Source: Gymnorhina tibicen (lineage: Eukaryota; Chordata; Aves; Passeriformes; Artamidae). From it: 64,000 bases of DNA. Positions 1 through 12,650 of the stretch are shown here, piece by piece. Under the pieces are notes generated by a model, which searched no databases, was not told where the DNA came from, and saw only the letters and a program-made list of their open reading frames with translations. Position numbers and translations under genes: made by a program. Position 1 is the stretch's first letter. Each line of letters starts with the position of its first letter. The DNA lies in the NCBI GenBank assembly GCA_013399875.1, contig VXAZ01008245.1:166310-230309 (forward strand), written 5' to 3'.

Positions 1-1079
1 CTTGGTAGATGTTTTAGCTGTTGAGGCAGATTTGAAGAGGTATCTCTAAGGTTTGCTCTATTTTCCAAATAGAAAAATGGAGACAAAACACCCTCTTCCA
101 GTTTCCCAGTCACCTATTACTCATTCATTTCATTAGAATGAGATAAAAATCAGTGTTTTGGAGTTGAAGTGATGCTTAAAACCCAAGATCCCCTGTAAAA
201 GTCCTTGGCTGCTGTGTCAGGTCTTTATTATCCTGCTGCTGCCAGAGGTGGGTGTGTGCAGCTTCCTGATGCTGGAGAGACTCTTCACCAGTGCAAGCAT
301 TGAGTAAAACTTCACAGTGAACCCAAGATTTTACTTTTAAATGTGGCGACACAGTCCAGCCTGCTTTGCCTGTGCTCACTGCTGGTGGACTAGTGCCTAG
401 GTTCCCTGAAGTGTGGATACAGACAGATACCAAGACTGGCTTGGAATCTCTGTTCTTTCCAATGGTTTCTTTGGTCAAATTCAGCAGGATTTCTCTGGTG
501 TGGCTGTAGAGAATTGAGCTTGTTGTGTTTAGAGGTTATATAAAGATTGATGTAGGACTGGCAGTTCTTTTTCCAAGTGTGAGGTCTCATGTTCACCTGA
601 GTTGGGTAAAACCACCAAGAAGCAGCAGAGAACATCTGTGCTCATACATGATGGGCTTGTGCAGCCATGGCAATGGCAAGGAACTGGGTAAGAATGGACT
701 GGTGTCATTGCAGCTTGTTGGAGTCCCTGGTCATGCCTGCAGGATTTGTGTCAGGCAAGGCAGGAGAACCTTGGGACTGTGAGCTGGGACACTGCCATGC
801 TGTTCTGTGTCACCTCTGGGACCGCAGCAAGCTCCTTTCTCTGCAGACTCTCGTTTCTCTCCTCTGCTAAGGTCTGTTTATGCCATGTATTTAGGGGTAG
901 GATGGATATTTGTCTCTGGGTTATGGTAGCACTAAGTGCTGTGGGCTATGATCTTGGGTAGGCTCTCGAAGTGCTGCTGTAATATTAATAGGAGCCTTGT
1001 AATAAGATTCAGTGTCTATAGTTCTTTCCAATTCATGGCTATTCTGAGTAGTTCACAGTATCAGGGCCTTAGCTATATA

Positions 1080-1660
1080 TAAAAATAAGTAATTGATTTG
1101 CTTTCTATTGAATAAATGACATGCTGGTGGAATGATTAATGAGTAAGAAATCACGAGTGTCACTGGCACACAAATGGGAATCATCATTCCCTTAACAAAT
1201 TTTTTTCTAGTTGGGCTTAAGTTTCCATCGGGAATTACAGTTTCACTAATTTAACAAAACCACCCAATAAATAACTCATCATTTTTTATAGATGTCCGTT
1301 AAATAAATCTATATTGAAGTACCGAGAAATGACACTTGTAGAAGAAACATTGCTGCAAATAATGAGAAAATTGCAGATGTATTTTATACCTCTTCTGAAA
1401 ATCAAAAGGTCTCATAAATACAGTGTGTAAAAATGTCTGTGGAAGAGTTAACATAACTGTACAAGCAATAAGCCTGACCTTTCAGTGTAATTTATTTTAG
1501 ATTTGCTCAATCCTTTTTTATTAAAACTAGCACATCTGAAGCAGAATTAAATCCTATTATACCGGCTCTGTGATTGTATCAATTTTTCTCTGCCATGGCA
1601 CACTTTATTAAAAATTACTTTGTTTCATATTGGTTAATGCAATCAGGGGAGTAAATGAAG
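1080..1660. other. AT-rich repeat-free block, candidate conserved non-coding element
   Basis: This stretch is unique AT-rich DNA with TAAT-core motifs (AATGATTAATGAG, TTCACTAATTTAAC) and long runs that lack CpG or repeat signatures. All frames are closed within short distances, so it is not coding. Its texture resembles deeply conserved vertebrate non-coding DNA, but that is only an impression without an alignment. Confidence 0.22.
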
Positions 1661-4519
1661 TTTTGTGGTCTTTGGTAAAGAAAGAAGCATGTGGTTTCTA
1701 TCCTTGAGAGCAGTGTAAATTGCTGTGAGGGTCAGCTGAGTTCCAGCCCTGCAAAAATCAGTTCAGGTATTTCCCCTGTGGTGGTGAGACCCAGGTCCCC
1801 ATCCTGTCCCAGTGTCTGCACTGGTCCAAGGACTGGGTTACATGGGCCCAGCTGCATTAGATGTTTGTGTCTTAGCAAAAATATTCCTATAAACTAGATA
1901 CCACGTCTTGTTTCTGCCTCCTACACAGTTCTGTGTTGCAGTGCAAAATCTCCAGTTACCACCAGTGGAGCCTGTTCTTGTTTCTGTTGCCTGGGATGGC
2001 TCAGATACCCCTTTGATCTGAACAAGGATGTGTGTGCTCATAGGCATCTCCTGCCTGCGTTTCATCCCTCTCTTTCAGAGGAGTGCTTGTCATGCTGGTG
2101 TTGGTGTTAGCTCTAGCAGCCAGCAGCTATGAAAGTGCTCCTGTATTTTCTGTCCTTGTGTGGGTTTTACCTGCTTCCTTTTTTCTCCTCAATTTCTTGC
2201 AGTGCAGCATTGGGTTGGATTGCAAGAAGGGGATTTAGATGGAGCCAAGTATTTTTTGTGGTTTAGAGTCTTCCAGTGCCTTTTAACTGACCAAGATCTA
2301 CAGCACTTTGGAGTATTTACTGCTCCTATTTAATGGGCTGTTTACAATTTCAGGACCAGCCTCAATAGCCTTGCTGAGCATATTTCCATGCTGATGACAT
2401 GTTTACAGTGAATAATAAGAACTGACACATTTTGTGTGCGCAGGTTAATGCCCCCAAATCAGGTGCTATAAATTGTTATGGGTGGGTGGCTGGTGCAAGA
2501 ACCTGTTTTTCTTTATACAGCATCGTGGCAAGATCTGGAAAACACATCAGTTAATTTCTTCCTTCCTCTGCTCATTGCAGGCAAAGTGCAATGTTGCCTT
2601 TTTCTTCCCCTCTCCCATCTGGTGTGCATAGACTGGGGGAAGAGGTATGGCTAGAGCTATCCTGAAAGGATGCACTTTGTGGGAGGAGGTGAAGAGCCTC
2701 AGAGCAGCCCTTGGTCCTTTCAGGATCACATTGGTGTCTGCAGCGTGGGTTTAGGAGGCCCTGAGGCTGGGAGGATGCAGCAGCCTCTCTGCATTCCCTC
2801 TCCAGCGTCTCCCCTTCCCACAGAGCACCGTGTTCAGCACAGCTGCTGTCAGCGACTGTCTGCAGTGCCTTTATTGCTGCTGGGACTGCTAAGGTCGACA
2901 GAGCAGCCTTCCTGGGAGCAGTAGTCTTCTCCCTGAAACAAAGTGTCTCAAGTTCTGGCCTTTAAAACAGTGCTTCAATTTGGGAAATCTCAAGTAGCCT
3001 TTTGCTTTTAAAATACATTAAGTGTGTTATGTCACAGGAGCAAAAGTAACTCAATATGCATATCAGGTGGGGAATGAGGCCTCTGGGCAGTGTTATTGGC
3101 GCTGTGGGCTTACATAAAGGAAAAATGGCTTATTGCTTATTTCCATCTGCCCACAGCAGACCTTTCCAGGTGCATGTGTTTCATCTGGTGCTTCTGGAAA
3201 TGCTCCAAAACTGCAGTCTCCTAGACGCTGGGACTGTACATATTTTTTCGGAGAAATCCACGTATCTGCAAATAGGCAAAAAAGGAGAAACTTCTAAAGG
3301 GGAGTAGCCAATTCATCTCTGAATCAGATCTGAATTTTTAACTGCTTCTTGTGGCTGTTAAATGCTGCCTTCAGCATTCACTTAGAACAATTTTAATTCT
3401 GGTGACAAGCTATGAGCTAATAAGCCCCAGTGTCAAGAAATCCTCTGTTTTGTTACTGAACAACTGCTCAAGAGCAGACTTTCCTTTATGGAAAGGAAAC
3501 TCAGGAAGCAGAAGAGTTCACTGCTCTCTGCACTTGCCCAGTCCTTGGCCTCACCACTAAGACACGCAGTGGTTTTACTTGAAGTGAAGGCACAACAACA
3601 AAACTCATTTCACATAGACCACTGAACATTAGACATTAAAAAAATCTTCTGTCCCTACCTCCAGATGGAACCTGAACCGGTGACCTGGAGGTGAAATGCT
3701 CTCCTGCAATCCTCTGGAGCATGCGGTATTTGTGTTTATCCCACAGAGCACTTTTTCTGTATCAAAAAGCAAATTAATCTGTCACTGAGACTAATCCTAT
3801 TTGTCTCAAAAGTAAACACAATTTTCAAATATAGAGGGGCTATTTGAGATGATTTTTACATTCTGAGTCGGAATGTCAGAAAAAATGTTTGCATCTATTT
3901 GGTTATGTTTTTTTCTGTTAAAATCAATTGACTACTTTTGACCTAGGTGATTTTTATATGAGAAAAAAGGTGGACAACAAAACAATGTAAATGATAATGT
4001 AGGAGCCTTTCACTTCCAACAGACAACTTCTTTTTTTTTTTCCTAATTTGGAAGTGGAATAGACAGAAAACATGATCTTTGTGCCAGCAGGTGGATCCGT
4101 CATCCCAGTCACTGTGGGCCATGCTTCTCTTTCAGAATTGAGTAATCCCTTCCAGGCCAGGGAAGACTTGGAGAAGTGAACAACTAGAGATGCAGCTCAA
4201 AAGTGCTGAAGTCTTTTTTAAATGCAAAAAAAGCCCTGGCAGTTTCCAGCTTTTTTGAACTCTTGACTCTCCAGTGAGGTCAGTGAAGGGACACTGGTCT
4301 AGTACCTCAGTAAATCTCATCTTGTACTGATAAGACTCCACAAATTACCTGCTTGGACACCTTGTCTGGTACAGGGTCTGTGACTGAGAAAGACTTTGTG
4401 AACACAGCTCAGCTTCAGTGCAGTTTCTGAGCAGACTATTAGACAGTGGCTCACTGCTGAGGGAGACCATCTTCTGATGTCTCTGGACAGCACAGGAGGG
4501 GGAAGCTGTTTATATTCCT

Positions 4520-4770
4520 GTAGTTTATATCAAATGCCAGTGATGATGTGCATAAAAATAATTAGTGAAATAAATATTCAGGTGTCAATGCTCTGGCAGG
4601 AGGTAGCCAAGGGAATTATCTGTGTGCAAAAGGGTATTTTAAGTTGAGAGCGTCTACAGGGATAATTGATGCCAAATCTACCATTACCATTGATTTGGGC
4701 ATAATTCGTTTGGATGAAAACAAAAGACTGTCATCAAAAATAATAAATTGAAGCATAGCAGGTAATTCAA
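4520..4770. other. AT-rich block, candidate conserved non-coding element
   Basis: The block contains ATAATTAGTGAAATAAATAT, GGATAATTGATG and GGCATAATTCG. These are homeodomain-core-rich segments without repeat similarity. No open frame of note crosses it. The regulatory reading is inference. Confidence 0.2.
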
Positions 4771-6755
4771 AAGTCAGAAGCCTTCATCAAAGGTGTTTGA
4801 GGAAGCTGTTTTGATCCTCCTACGCAGATTATGTGACTTGATGCACTGGCTCTGGCTGGTTTGCACTGTGGTTGGGCACAGACACTGTACTACAAGAAAA
4901 TTATCCTGACTATTTCAGCATTAGCAAGCTTGTTTGTTGTGTTGTATTTGGAGAGCTCTACAGTGAAATGACCTTTCTGACCTGTTACTATGTTGGGGAT
5001 TTAATGTGTTTCCTTTACAACTCACTTTAAGATTGACTTTTATTTCTGGATCTGCTACTAGTTTTTAAAGTCTCACGTAGCCACTCTTTGTTCTGAGCTT
5101 TTGTAACTGGCTCTGAACTAACCTCAATTTCTTGGTATTGCCCTTTCATTGGTACATAGCTTGAACCTCTTTCCCTTCACCCAATGGACCAGGCTTTTCT
5201 TTGACTCTGTTCCCTGCTTGCCCTGCAGCTTTTTTGTCTTCTGTGAAGGGAAGCCCAGTGCAGTCATGTGGTCCCCTAATCCCTCGGAGAACGTGTGGTT
5301 CACAGAGGGTGTGTGTTATAGGCTCAGCTATGGTGAAATCATGGACTTTATTCTTTCTCATCTATTTAGTAAGAGAGATCTCCCTCCTGCATCAGCCTCA
5401 GTGCTGGTTATCTCACCAGTGTTTTGATTGTCTGGTGAGCATCCCGTGCAGGTCTCCCATGGCAGCTGCCTCTGCAGGATGCAAAGCAACCTTACAGCTG
5501 GTAAATTAATACCTACTCTTGTATTTTGCATGGTGGAGGGGGATAAAAGGACCATGGTTAAAGTGTAGGAGAGTTGACTATGGACTGATGTGGTGAGGAG
5601 GGCGCAGCCTTCCCAGCTCACTGCAGAAATGGCTGAGGTGAAATGATGCCAGCAGCATGGCATCCTCATCCATCTCCTGATGGGCACTGATGCAGACTGT
5701 CCAGTCCAGGGAAGCAATGGAAAGGAGTCACACCTATATGAAACTTGTGTGCACAATGTTTGTTCACAGAGGAGCAAGGAACTAACAATATACTGGAAAA
5801 CCGAGTGGGACAAAAAAGAATTTGAGAATTGGAAGGAAGAAGCAATTGAAAACAAATCTGTTCCAAGGCAAGTGTGATCTTCACTCTAACCATCTTCACT
5901 CTGCATGAGGCTGTGTTTTCACCTCAGTTTACCAGCATTTTCTATGTTTTCACAATGAGTTGCTGACCTTTCACTTGATAGCAAACACACTGAGCAAATG
6001 GCCCAATGCCTTCTGCTGAGCTGTGCCAGCTTGTCCTGGTCCAAGACCTGCCCGTGTGCTGAGTTCAGGGGACAGGCTGACTCCCTGCCAGCTGGCTGAC
6101 TTGGGAGGTTCAAGAGCCCTGTTCTAGGGTTAGATCCAGCATTTCAGCAACAATGTGGGAATGAGATGCGCTGTGTGGGTGATCCTCACTTTCACCATCA
6201 GCCTATAAATGTGTCAGATGAGTAACAGTGCATTGCAAAAGTGTCCTTGAATACCCTGGCAGGATGACTTTCTGCCAGAGTCCTCCAGGAGCAGGCTGAA
6301 AACAGCACAGGCACTGTGGAAAATGGTAAATGGGGATGGAAAGTGGCCAGAGGTGTGAGAGTACCATCCAACTGGACAGCCTTAGCTCTCCAAACAATCC
6401 AGCTCTGTGCAAGAATGGAAGCAAGTAGTTTCCACCCCTTCTACTGAGGTTATTTCTTCTTATAATAGAAGGTCACCAATTATTTCTGACTGATCAGCAG
6501 AACTGCTTCCAGGCTGCGTAAATTTAATGCAGCCTTTTATTCTTTTGCGTGGCTACTTCTTCCAAGGGGCATCTCTGTATTGCTGGGGCGGATCATGGAG
6601 ACAGCACTGCTCCAAGCAAAGGGGAGGAGGAGGAGGACTTGCACAGATACTCTGCCCGGGGTTTAGACAGCAAGAGGCCAAAAGAGATTGTTTATGGTCT
6701 GGCCTAGTAAATGAATTTAATCTATATAAACTCTTGATAAGGAGCTGGTTCCTCA

Positions 6756-6769
6756 GACACTTAAGTGTC
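6756..6769. promoter_or_regulatory. 14-bp palindrome of two NK2-type homeodomain sites
   Basis: GACACTTAAGTGTC is a perfect palindrome. Each half carries CACTTAA/TTAAGTG, the known preferred core of NK2-class homeodomain proteins (NKX2 family). It sits in an AT-rich block (about 6,680-6,880) otherwise free of repeats. The motif is seen directly; enhancer function is inference only. Confidence 0.35.
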
Positions 6770-9737
6770 AGAGTAATTCACTGGTACCAGCTTCGATTTA
6801 TGCTGATAGAGGAGCTGGCTCATATATATTTCCTTTTTAATTTACATTTTGCTGTTTTCTATTTCTGGGAAATGAATTAAGCAGAACTAAGGCCACTTAG
6901 GGAAAGTGTCTGTGTGAGGCTGGAGGAAAATCTAGCTGGACAAATCTGCTAGTTCAAATTCGTAGCTGTGCTGAATTTGAATTAGGCCTTTTGAATGTCT
7001 TGGTTTAAACAAGCTGAAAAGGTAGGCTGGAGGAGCAGGACAGGGGGAAACTGGCTTTGTCCTCTCTGCTGACATCCCCTTTAGTACTGTGCACATGGCC
7101 AGGCACTGGATGACAGACCTGGATTTACTGGGAAATCACTGATCCCGAGAGAAAAGGAAATTAGGGGTTAATGCTGTCCTCGCTCACACGTGGGTCAAGG
7201 TCTTTTAGATCAGTATTAAAAGAGGACCAGTGGTGCCTGTGAGGGGAAGAGACAACACGAGTATGAATTTGCTTCCCAAGGCCTGGAAGGCATTTTTCTT
7301 CCTGCTGAGAAAGAATTTTGAGGAGGGCTGTGCACAGTGCTGCTGCCTGGTCCTTATGTATTGCAGCTGGGCCCATAGTCCCACAAAGCCGTTACTTTGG
7401 AGAGGGACTATGAGGTAAAGATTTAAAATGAAAAGATTCTGTGAAATGCAAACAATGTTCTTTATAACAAGAAAGTATAAATTAACTAAGGAGAAGAAAA
7501 TAGCATCTGTTGAAAACAGATTAGTAAGGAGTGTGCTTGTGGATGCCTGGGTAGCTTTACCAAGTAGTCAATTAGAGTCAATTATCATCCTCAAACTCCT
7601 AGCACTGTGTTTAGTATGCTTGCAGTGTGTCCAATTTCGCTTGTGCTGTTTCATAGGTTCACAATTTTCTCTCTGTGTCTGAAATGATCTAGCTGGAGAC
7701 ACCAAGAAAGTGCCAAGCATTAAGTATATAACAATTGTAATTCTTTTGACTGAAACCTGATTTGATTCAGTTGAAAATGACTTTAGTGTATTGGATTTAT
7801 GGTTCATTTAACAAGTGCTGTAGATGTCAATACATTAGTGTAAACCTGATGCAGGTAGTAATTTGGTTTCTAATGAGGTTCCCCAGCAGTATCCAACTAT
7901 GAAAAATGGGACATTCTTCATTGGAGCACAAAGTGCACCTGCCTGATGGCAGATGTTGTCTGAGGCCCTGCTACTTCACTTTCTGGGAAGAGTGTGGTGT
8001 TATATCTTGCTGTGGGCCTTAAAAGTGCCTTAAACTGATAAAATGTAAAAGAACAGATTGGAAAGAATAAAAGATTGCTCCTTAAGAATTTTTGTTTTAA
8101 TTATAGATTTAAATTACAACTTTATCTCTTACAGTCTTAATTGTGCAGTTCTTGCAGATGCAAAATTTCAGCCAGATTGAATGGAACTTAAAAGAGACAC
8201 CTTTTATTTTTATGAGATTGTGTGACCAGGTGCTCTCTTTACCTCCCCACTGCCTTCAAACCATTTCACTGAATGATGCTTCTGGTGAAGCATGGAAATA
8301 GGTGTAGTACAGGGAGGCCAGGACATAGAAGGCAGTGATGTGTCCCGGTCCCCTGACCCTCCTCTTCCCTCTCTGCACACGAGATAAGTTTCAGAAAAGC
8401 AGCTGTAGAAAATATTGTCCCCTTTCAAGGCAAAGTGTGTGGCCGAAAGTGTGTCAGGTCTCACAGTAGCTCTAAGTAGACTTTTCCCTTTGGAAGAGAC
8501 CCTTGTAGGTGGCTGGGCAGCCCACAGGCACACCTTCCTTCAGCACTTGTGCTCAAAAAATGCTTTTAAATTTTTTACATGCTGCCAGGTAACTTTTGTT
8601 TCAGCATTAACCTGATTTCCACAGGTTGAGACATTACTGATCAATATAAGGGTATTTGAGAGCCTGACCCCAGAAGCCTGTGTTGGTGTGATTAAGGGTA
8701 CAGAAGATATGTTCAGTCCTGCTTGAAGCAGCCTTTCACTGTTTCTTAATTCTCTCCACATCTCAGCTGGAAATACAACTCCTTTTGCTCCTCTATACTT
8801 CTTAATTTCCTTCCTTTGCTGTTATTTAGCTGCTAAGTGCTACATGCTGCAGTAGATAATGGAAGAAGCTGTTCAGAATGAAATGGCGTGGCATTTTCTG
8901 CCCTTCTGTAAACTATATAAAATAAAGATGAACTTTCCTGCCCGTTCCAGCCAAGGCACAGCTTGCTGTGGGGTGTTGGCTCTTTATTTTCCCTGGATCA
9001 CAGCTGACTTCAGCCAGCAGTGCATTAGGAGCACTGCTCACAGTCTCTATGTAAAGACCAGTGTCTGTGGGGCTGCTTGCCTGTGGTCACACTTAGACGT
9101 GTCTCTTTGGGGTACATCATCTCCAGAGGAAGGAAAAACAGTGAACTGAATTCCCTTGCTGCACAGAGGTGACTCTGGGGTGACGTGAGTGCTCAGCACT
9201 GCAGTGTCTGTAAAATGTCTGGAAAGACACTGCAGTCTGCAAACGCTTCTCTAGATGGGAGCCCTTAGGAAAATTATTCCAAAGTACCTTCTAAACCTAA
9301 TGATCAAATTCTCGGTAGACTTGTTACTTCAGAATTTAAATGACAAAAGTCATAGTAAGTTTTGTTTTCCCTTGGGAATTAATAAGCCTCACTTGAATCA
9401 GGGGCACTTTAATTCTGAGTGAGAGTGTCCATACAAAGACTTAATGCAGTTTAACTGAGCCTTTCAATCTGTGTTTTTTAGATCCTCTTTGTTTCCTTAA
9501 CAGTGCACTGGTCTAGGCAAGTCTCTGGTTTTGTGTTCCTCTGCTTCAGAGAGAATTCCTGTTCTGAGGTACTGACTTGCTTGGAGGGTGGCAGACAACA
9601 GCTGCCAAGCAGAATTTACAGGCAGGTTGTGTGTACCAGTTTTATTGTCTCATTTTGTATATTCGTGTTTAATGAATCCAGGTGTGATTAATAGTATGGG
9701 CATACCCGACTACTAATCTAAAATAAGAAAAACTTAC

Positions 9738-9816
9738 CTGTTGGAGTCTCAAAAGGTTCACACCTCAGCACTTTTCTCAGCTCAGCTCTGCTGCCTGGGA
9801 TGGAGGAGCCACAACC
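9738..9816 (-). other. Splice-site-bounded exon candidate, 79 bases
   Basis: On the minus strand GTTCTTCTGCCACAG precedes the segment. A perfect CAG-GTAAGT donor follows at 9,738/9,737. One frame is open across it (GCGSSIPGSRAELRK onwards). The protein is not recognised. The donor is among the best consensus matches I found, but no partner exon can be linked to it. Confidence 0.18.
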
Positions 9817-12339
9817 CTGTGGCAGAAGAACACGCTGCCTGCCTCGGTTTCCTGCAGGATTTGCAGCAAACAGCATCTTTCTACCACCACCGTGAGATAT
9901 TTGTGTGGCCACCAGACGGCGGTAACACCTGCACGATGTTTCGCAGCAGCCAGCACCTCAGCCTTTGGTGATTTTGTGTCCTCATACGTTTGTTCCTAGG
10001 TCTAGTCTTGTAGCGCTGTGAAGATATGAGAGGGCAGAAGCGCCGCAGTCCTCTAATGGTCTAAAATCTAAAGCAAGGTCAAAACAGAGAATTACAATAC
10101 ATAAATTCATGTGATTTTTCTTGTCTTACTCCTTCTGCTTTCATAATTCTTGTTTTCTAGGCTTTTAGGAAGCCACAAATGAGTTGGTGGGTTTTTGGTC
10201 AGGCTGCTTTAATAACTGTGTGAGTCTGACACAACCTCAGGTTTCCAAGCTCTGGAAATTTAGAATAAAGAGCCTTGTTGTACATGTCTGAGTCTGGCAA
10301 TACTGTTTCTTCCCTTCTGGTCCCTCTTATCATGCAGCTTGACAGAAATATTTTGTTTGTTATTTAAAAAAATGTGTTTGTTAAAAGTTAATATTTTTTT
10401 CCTTGTAAAGGCTCATCCATCCTGGTATTACATTAGCAATTCTACTTTGTTCTTCTGTGAAACAAGTTTCAGTTTACAGGTACATCTGCTTTCCATTCCA
10501 CAGCTTAAAGAAAGTCGTCAGAAAAATCTTAAAACCTACTTAATGAAGCCTTTTAAATGCTCATCCTGCACTTTTGAGTGAAGAGCAATTTATATTTCAT
10601 AAAAGTAGAAGCTGAGCTGCAAGCTGTAAGTAATTATCATATAATTAAAGGTCTACTATGAAAGAAATGAAAACTCAGGCTTCTTGGGAGGCTTCCGTGA
10701 CTGGTTTATGCAATCACAAATTAAATTACATTTCTTTACCTTATGAATGTTCTGGAGGTGCATTAATCTGGTTTGGAGGTGCACCTTGGAGACTGCTAAG
10801 ATGTGTTAAAAGGGGAAGGGAGTTTATCAAACCGGTAAATTCCACGGGCCAAGAAGAAGAACGCATAAATATCTGTGATGGGCTCTGCAAATGTGATTGT
10901 GCTTTTCTTGTCTGGAAATGTTTGCAGCTAATAATGAAGAAAACCCCCATGTGAGCAGCAGTTTAGGTGAACCGCTGTGGTGTTAGATTTCTGGGTTCCA
11001 GTGGACATGGTCTTTCTCTGCAGGAGAGAGAAATATTGTCCGTTTGTTGGGAGTGAGGTGGGGGGTGTTGGATATCAGGAAATTTGGACAGAGGATTAAC
11101 TCTTGATGTGTTCAGACTTCCTGTATGCTTAGCTAGGAATCCCCTTCCACTACCCAAAGGGCAGTGAATTTGTGGGTGGCACATCTGCTGGAATGTTGTA
11201 GGAAGGAGCCTCAGTTCTGTATGTGAACACTTCCTGTCATTTCACAGAGGACCAACTCTGCTTCTGTCACTACTTACTGGAATGATGGCATTCACTGAAG
11301 AAAATGTCAGCGTAAGAAAAGTGATGAAGTAGTGGCACATCAACAGATGCACTTTGTTTTCTTGTATGTTGTTGGCATTTTAGATGGTACATGGTTCACT
11401 TTTACCTGAATGTGGGAAAAGCTGAGTTATTTAAAGACAGGAAGCCCTGAGCTGGAGTTGTTCTAATTTAAGGAGCTGCTGCCATAACAGTCTGTTGTGG
11501 CTTTATACAAAGAATGAGTGAAGAATTTTCCTGCACTGATGAAATTAAAGAGCAGTTTCTGTATGACTTATCTTAAAGAACAGGAAGAGTGAATGTTGCA
11601 TCATATTTTTGCAATGTGTTTAGCTTGCATGAAACTCTTTACAACAAGAAGGACTGTTCTAGTCATGGCTCTCTGAGAAGCTCTGGTACTGTGCTGCTAA
11701 AGGGGCTTCACTTAGATCAAGTGTCTCTAGACCACAATAATATAATTTTTATCTCCTCAAATGGACATAAATTTCATGGTGCCTTTGCTGCACAGTACAG
11801 TGATGGTTAATAATCCCAATTCACAACTGTATGCAGTAGGGTGATGACAATATAATGGTATCTTTTATGGTGTGTCAAGGGGACATATAATTGGTGTTGG
11901 CTTTTCTTTTCCCTCTTTTTTCCTAAGGTTAACTACTTTAACCTTGACTTCAGGCTGTATTTTGTTCTCACTGCATTTCTCCATTATACATTATTTGGTT
12001 TGGTTACAGTCACTAGACTTTAACTGCTCTGACATATTAATTTTTAAGGGCACAAATGACTTCATTAAAATAATGTCCTTCAGATAAGTGCACTTGGCAC
12101 TGTGATTGGAAGTGGACAAAAGGAAATATGAAGCATCAACTCCTCTACATTAAGAATTTATTATGGGAACCAAACCCAGTAGAATATATATTTGAAATGC
12201 TTCTTCATTAGCTTTTAGAAGCTCAGTGTGTAGCCTACATCCATGAATCGGTTAGGAGTTTCTTTTCTAATATGCTTTTAGTCAAAGATTTGTTTTATGT
12301 TTGCAGTCTCAATTATATGGAACACTGCTTTCTTAATAT

Positions 12340-12650
12340 CACAGAATCATAGAATGGTTTGGGTTGGAAGGGACCTTCAAGATCACCCAGTCCCACCCCC
12401 TGCCACGGGCAGGGACACCTTCCACCAGACCAGGCTGCTGCAAGCCCCATCCAGCCTGGCCTTGGACACTTCCAGGGATCCAGGGGCAGCCACAGCTTCT
12501 CTGGGCACCCTGTGCCAGGGCCTCACCTCCCCCACAGTCCAGAATGTCTTCCTGGTTTCTACTTTAAATCCACTCTCTTTCTGGTTTCCCTTCCACCAGA
12601 CCCTTCTTTCTGTGCTATCTGTGAGTGCTCCCAGAGCCCTGGTGCCACCT
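12340..12650 (-). mobile_element. CR1 LINE 3' tail, antisense
   Basis: On the plus strand the copy opens with the reverse complement of the CR1 3' end: ACAGAATCATAGAATGG followed by GTTTGGGTTGGAAGGGACC. It then continues with the conserved CAAGATCACCCAGTCCC and CCAGCCTGGCCTTGGACAC blocks. The frames that stay open here (for example 12,297-12,740) are a by-product of the GC-rich CR1 sequence. Similarity fades near 12,600-12,650, where the copy is truncated at its 5' end. The terminal microrepeat is well preserved, suggesting a moderately young insertion. No target-site duplication is obvious, as is usual for CR1. Confidence 0.93.

Larger units (their letters stand above)
1..12339. other. Unique non-coding DNA, no gene seen
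   Basis: No repeat of a recognised family and no convincing exon is seen apart from the sub-blocks listed separately. Open frames here (the longest is a 165-codon frame on the minus strand at 5,358-5,855) have no recognisable domain. Composition alternates between AT-rich stretches (1.1-1.7, 4.5-4.8 and 6.7-6.9 kb) and mixed GC/CTG-rich stretches (for example 2.6-2.9 and 5.1-5.5 kb). This is ordinary for a vertebrate intron or intergenic region. Confidence 0.7.

Noticed and set aside
5358..5855. 165-codon minus-strand open frame
   Set aside because: No recognisable domain, no matching splice or promoter context, and overlapping frames are open too. This fits chance in a moderately GC-rich patch.
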